Positions 63,295-64,000 of a stretch of 64,000 nt of DNA are shown piece by piece. A model generated the notes under the pieces. The model was not told the origin of the DNA. It did not search any database and saw only the letters and a list, made by a program, of their open reading frames with translations. Made by a program: the position numbers and the translations under genes. Each line of letters starts with the position of its first letter. Position 1 is the first letter of the stretch. Source of the DNA: an uncultured Fodinibius sp. (GTDB lineage: Bacteria; Bacteroidota; Rhodothermia; Balneolales; Balneolaceae); NCBI GenBank assembly GCA_913056455.1, contig CAJXMJ010000002.1:434001-498000 (forward strand). Direction: 5' to 3'.

Positions 63295-64000
63295 ATGAAC
63301 TACACTCTTTCCGATTTTGACTACGAACTGCCCGATGAATTTATCGCCCAAAAGCCGGCTGATCCGCGCGATCATTCTCGCTTGCTTGTCTACAATCGTG
63401 AAACAGGCACCATCACCGATGATCGGTTTTATAATATTTTAGATTATCTACCTCGTGAAACCACACTTGTGGTCAACAACAGTAAAGTGGAAAAATGCCG
63501 ACTCCTTTTTGACGACGGAAAGAAAGAGATCTTTATTCTCGACACCGCCAATAATACAACGGTCCAGGCGATGGTACGTCCCGGCAAAAAGTTTAAAAAA
63601 GGGAGAACGGTAGATTTGACCGATACTATTTCTGCTGAAGTATTGGATATTGATAATGAAGGATTGCGGACACTAAAAATGACCCCTTCACTCGATAGCC
63701 CAATCTATAACCAGTATAAGCACACCCCTTTTCCACCTTATATCGAGCAAAACGAGTCGTTGTCAGAAAAGTACCAAACTGTTTATGCCGATGACTTAGG
63801 AAGTAAGGCCGCACCAACTGCGGGACTTCATTTTACCGATGAGCTTCTTGCCGAAATCCAGGAAGAAGGCATTGAACAGGCCGGAGTAACCCTGCACGTA
63901 GGACTCGGAACCTTTGCGCCGGTCAAAGCCGACAGTATTGAGGAGCATACCATGCATTCAGAGTGGTTTAAAATCACAGAAGAAACAGCTGAACAACTAA
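63295..64000 (+). CDS. queA: tRNA preQ1(34) S-adenosylmethionine ribosyltransferase-isomerase (partial)
   Basis: The first 235 residues of QueA, running off the window edge. It starts MNYTLSDFDYELPDEFIAQK, the family start (LSDFDFxLPxxLIAQ), then PADPRDHSRLLVYNRETG, DYLPRETTLVVNNSKV, FPPYIEQ, YQTVYADDLGSKAAPTAGLH and VTLHVGLGTFAPVK, all characteristic. QueA transfers ribose from SAM to preQ1 in tRNA in the queuosine pathway. An in-frame ATG at 63247 adds 16 unconserved residues and is less likely. It is downstream of dinB on the same strand with a 138-bp gap. Confidence 0.96.
   Translation, partial: MNYTLSDFDYELPDEFIAQKPADPRDHSRLLVYNRETGTITDDRFYNILDYLPRETTLVVNNSKVEKCRLLFDDGKKEIFILDTANNTTVQAMVRPGKKFKKGRTVDLTDTISAEVLDIDNEGLRTLKMTPSLDSPIYNQYKHTPFPPYIEQNESLSEKYQTVYADDLGSKAAPTAGLHFTDELLAEIQEEGIEQAGVTLHVGLGTFAPVKADSIEEHTMHSEWFKITEETAEQL

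Noticed and set aside
1-64000. CRISPR arrays, tRNA/rRNA genes, insertion sequences or prophage
   Set aside because: Reading through all intergenic gaps (none over 300 bp) showed no regularly spaced repeats, cloverleaf-like segments, transposase/integrase motifs or phage structural genes.

Overview
The window reads as chromosomal DNA of a Gram-negative, Bacteroidota-like bacterium. The best fit is the Balneolales/Rhodothermota branch, a group that is often halophilic. This is inferred from family content, not from a search: YidC with an N-terminus starting MDRNT, a DUF5916 outer-membrane protein, a DUF4270 lipoprotein beside a one-domain GT5 'glycogen synthase', phosphosulfolactate synthase, LptB, lipobox lipoproteins, acidic proteins, TTG/GTG starts and weak or absent Shine-Dalgarno sites at many genes. 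Composition looks even (GC in the low-to-mid 40s by eye). I see no rRNA, tRNA, CRISPR array, insertion sequence, integrase or prophage gene. No gap between genes exceeds 300 bases.

Layout. 0-2.7 kb: the rpmH-rnpA-yidD-yidC block (no dnaA in view). 2.8-5.8 kb: an orphan HsdR-N nuclease-like protein, an Xaa-Pro aminopeptidase and a small outer-membrane protein. 5.9-9.7 kb: a membrane-tethered MurF-like ligase divergent from a sugar nucleotidyltransferase, then a cation exporter. 9.9-15.4 kb: cca, ispE, glgP and a MarR regulator. 15.7-17.7 kb: an unknown membrane protein paired with a VWA-like lipoprotein. 17.8-23.5 kb: an unknown protein, peroxiredoxin-topA, and NUDIX divergent from AMP nucleosidase. 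23.6-26.8 kb: two DUF2975 membrane proteins, a small XRE regulator and an ABC transporter, preceded by twin palindromes 21 bp apart. 26.9-31.2 kb: a His-rich membrane chemoreceptor, a SCO1 protein and a DUF5916 protein. 31.4-41.7 kb: housekeeping genes (radC, argS, SAM hydrolase-dnaN, miaA, purS-clpS-purQ, lptB, rhodanese, rho). 41.8-49.5 kb: TPR protein, outer-membrane barrel, DUF4270 lipoprotein, GT5-like protein, phosphosulfolactate synthase and glgB.

49.8-57 kb is the most interesting part. A leftward series lpoB / COG3014 lipoprotein / LPP20 lipoprotein / LPP20 lipoprotein / MltC-like lytic transglycosylase lies back to back with a rightward secreted transglutaminase-like protein. The latter shares its N-terminal Glu/Phe/Tyr/Trp-rich segment with the transglycosylase. 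A perfect 21-bp palindrome sits in the divergent intergenic region. I read this as an envelope or peptidoglycan-control locus.

57-64 kb: a glutamate dehydrogenase / small TM peptide / sodium:solute symporter operon whose symporter has a stop codon where its start should be, then a 2H phosphoesterase, a membrane protein with a possible M15-like zinc site, a GlsB/YeaQ-like protein, dinB, and queA running off the edge. Glycogen metabolism is split over two places (glgP; GT5-like plus glgB). Assignments rest on motifs read by eye; no database search was run.
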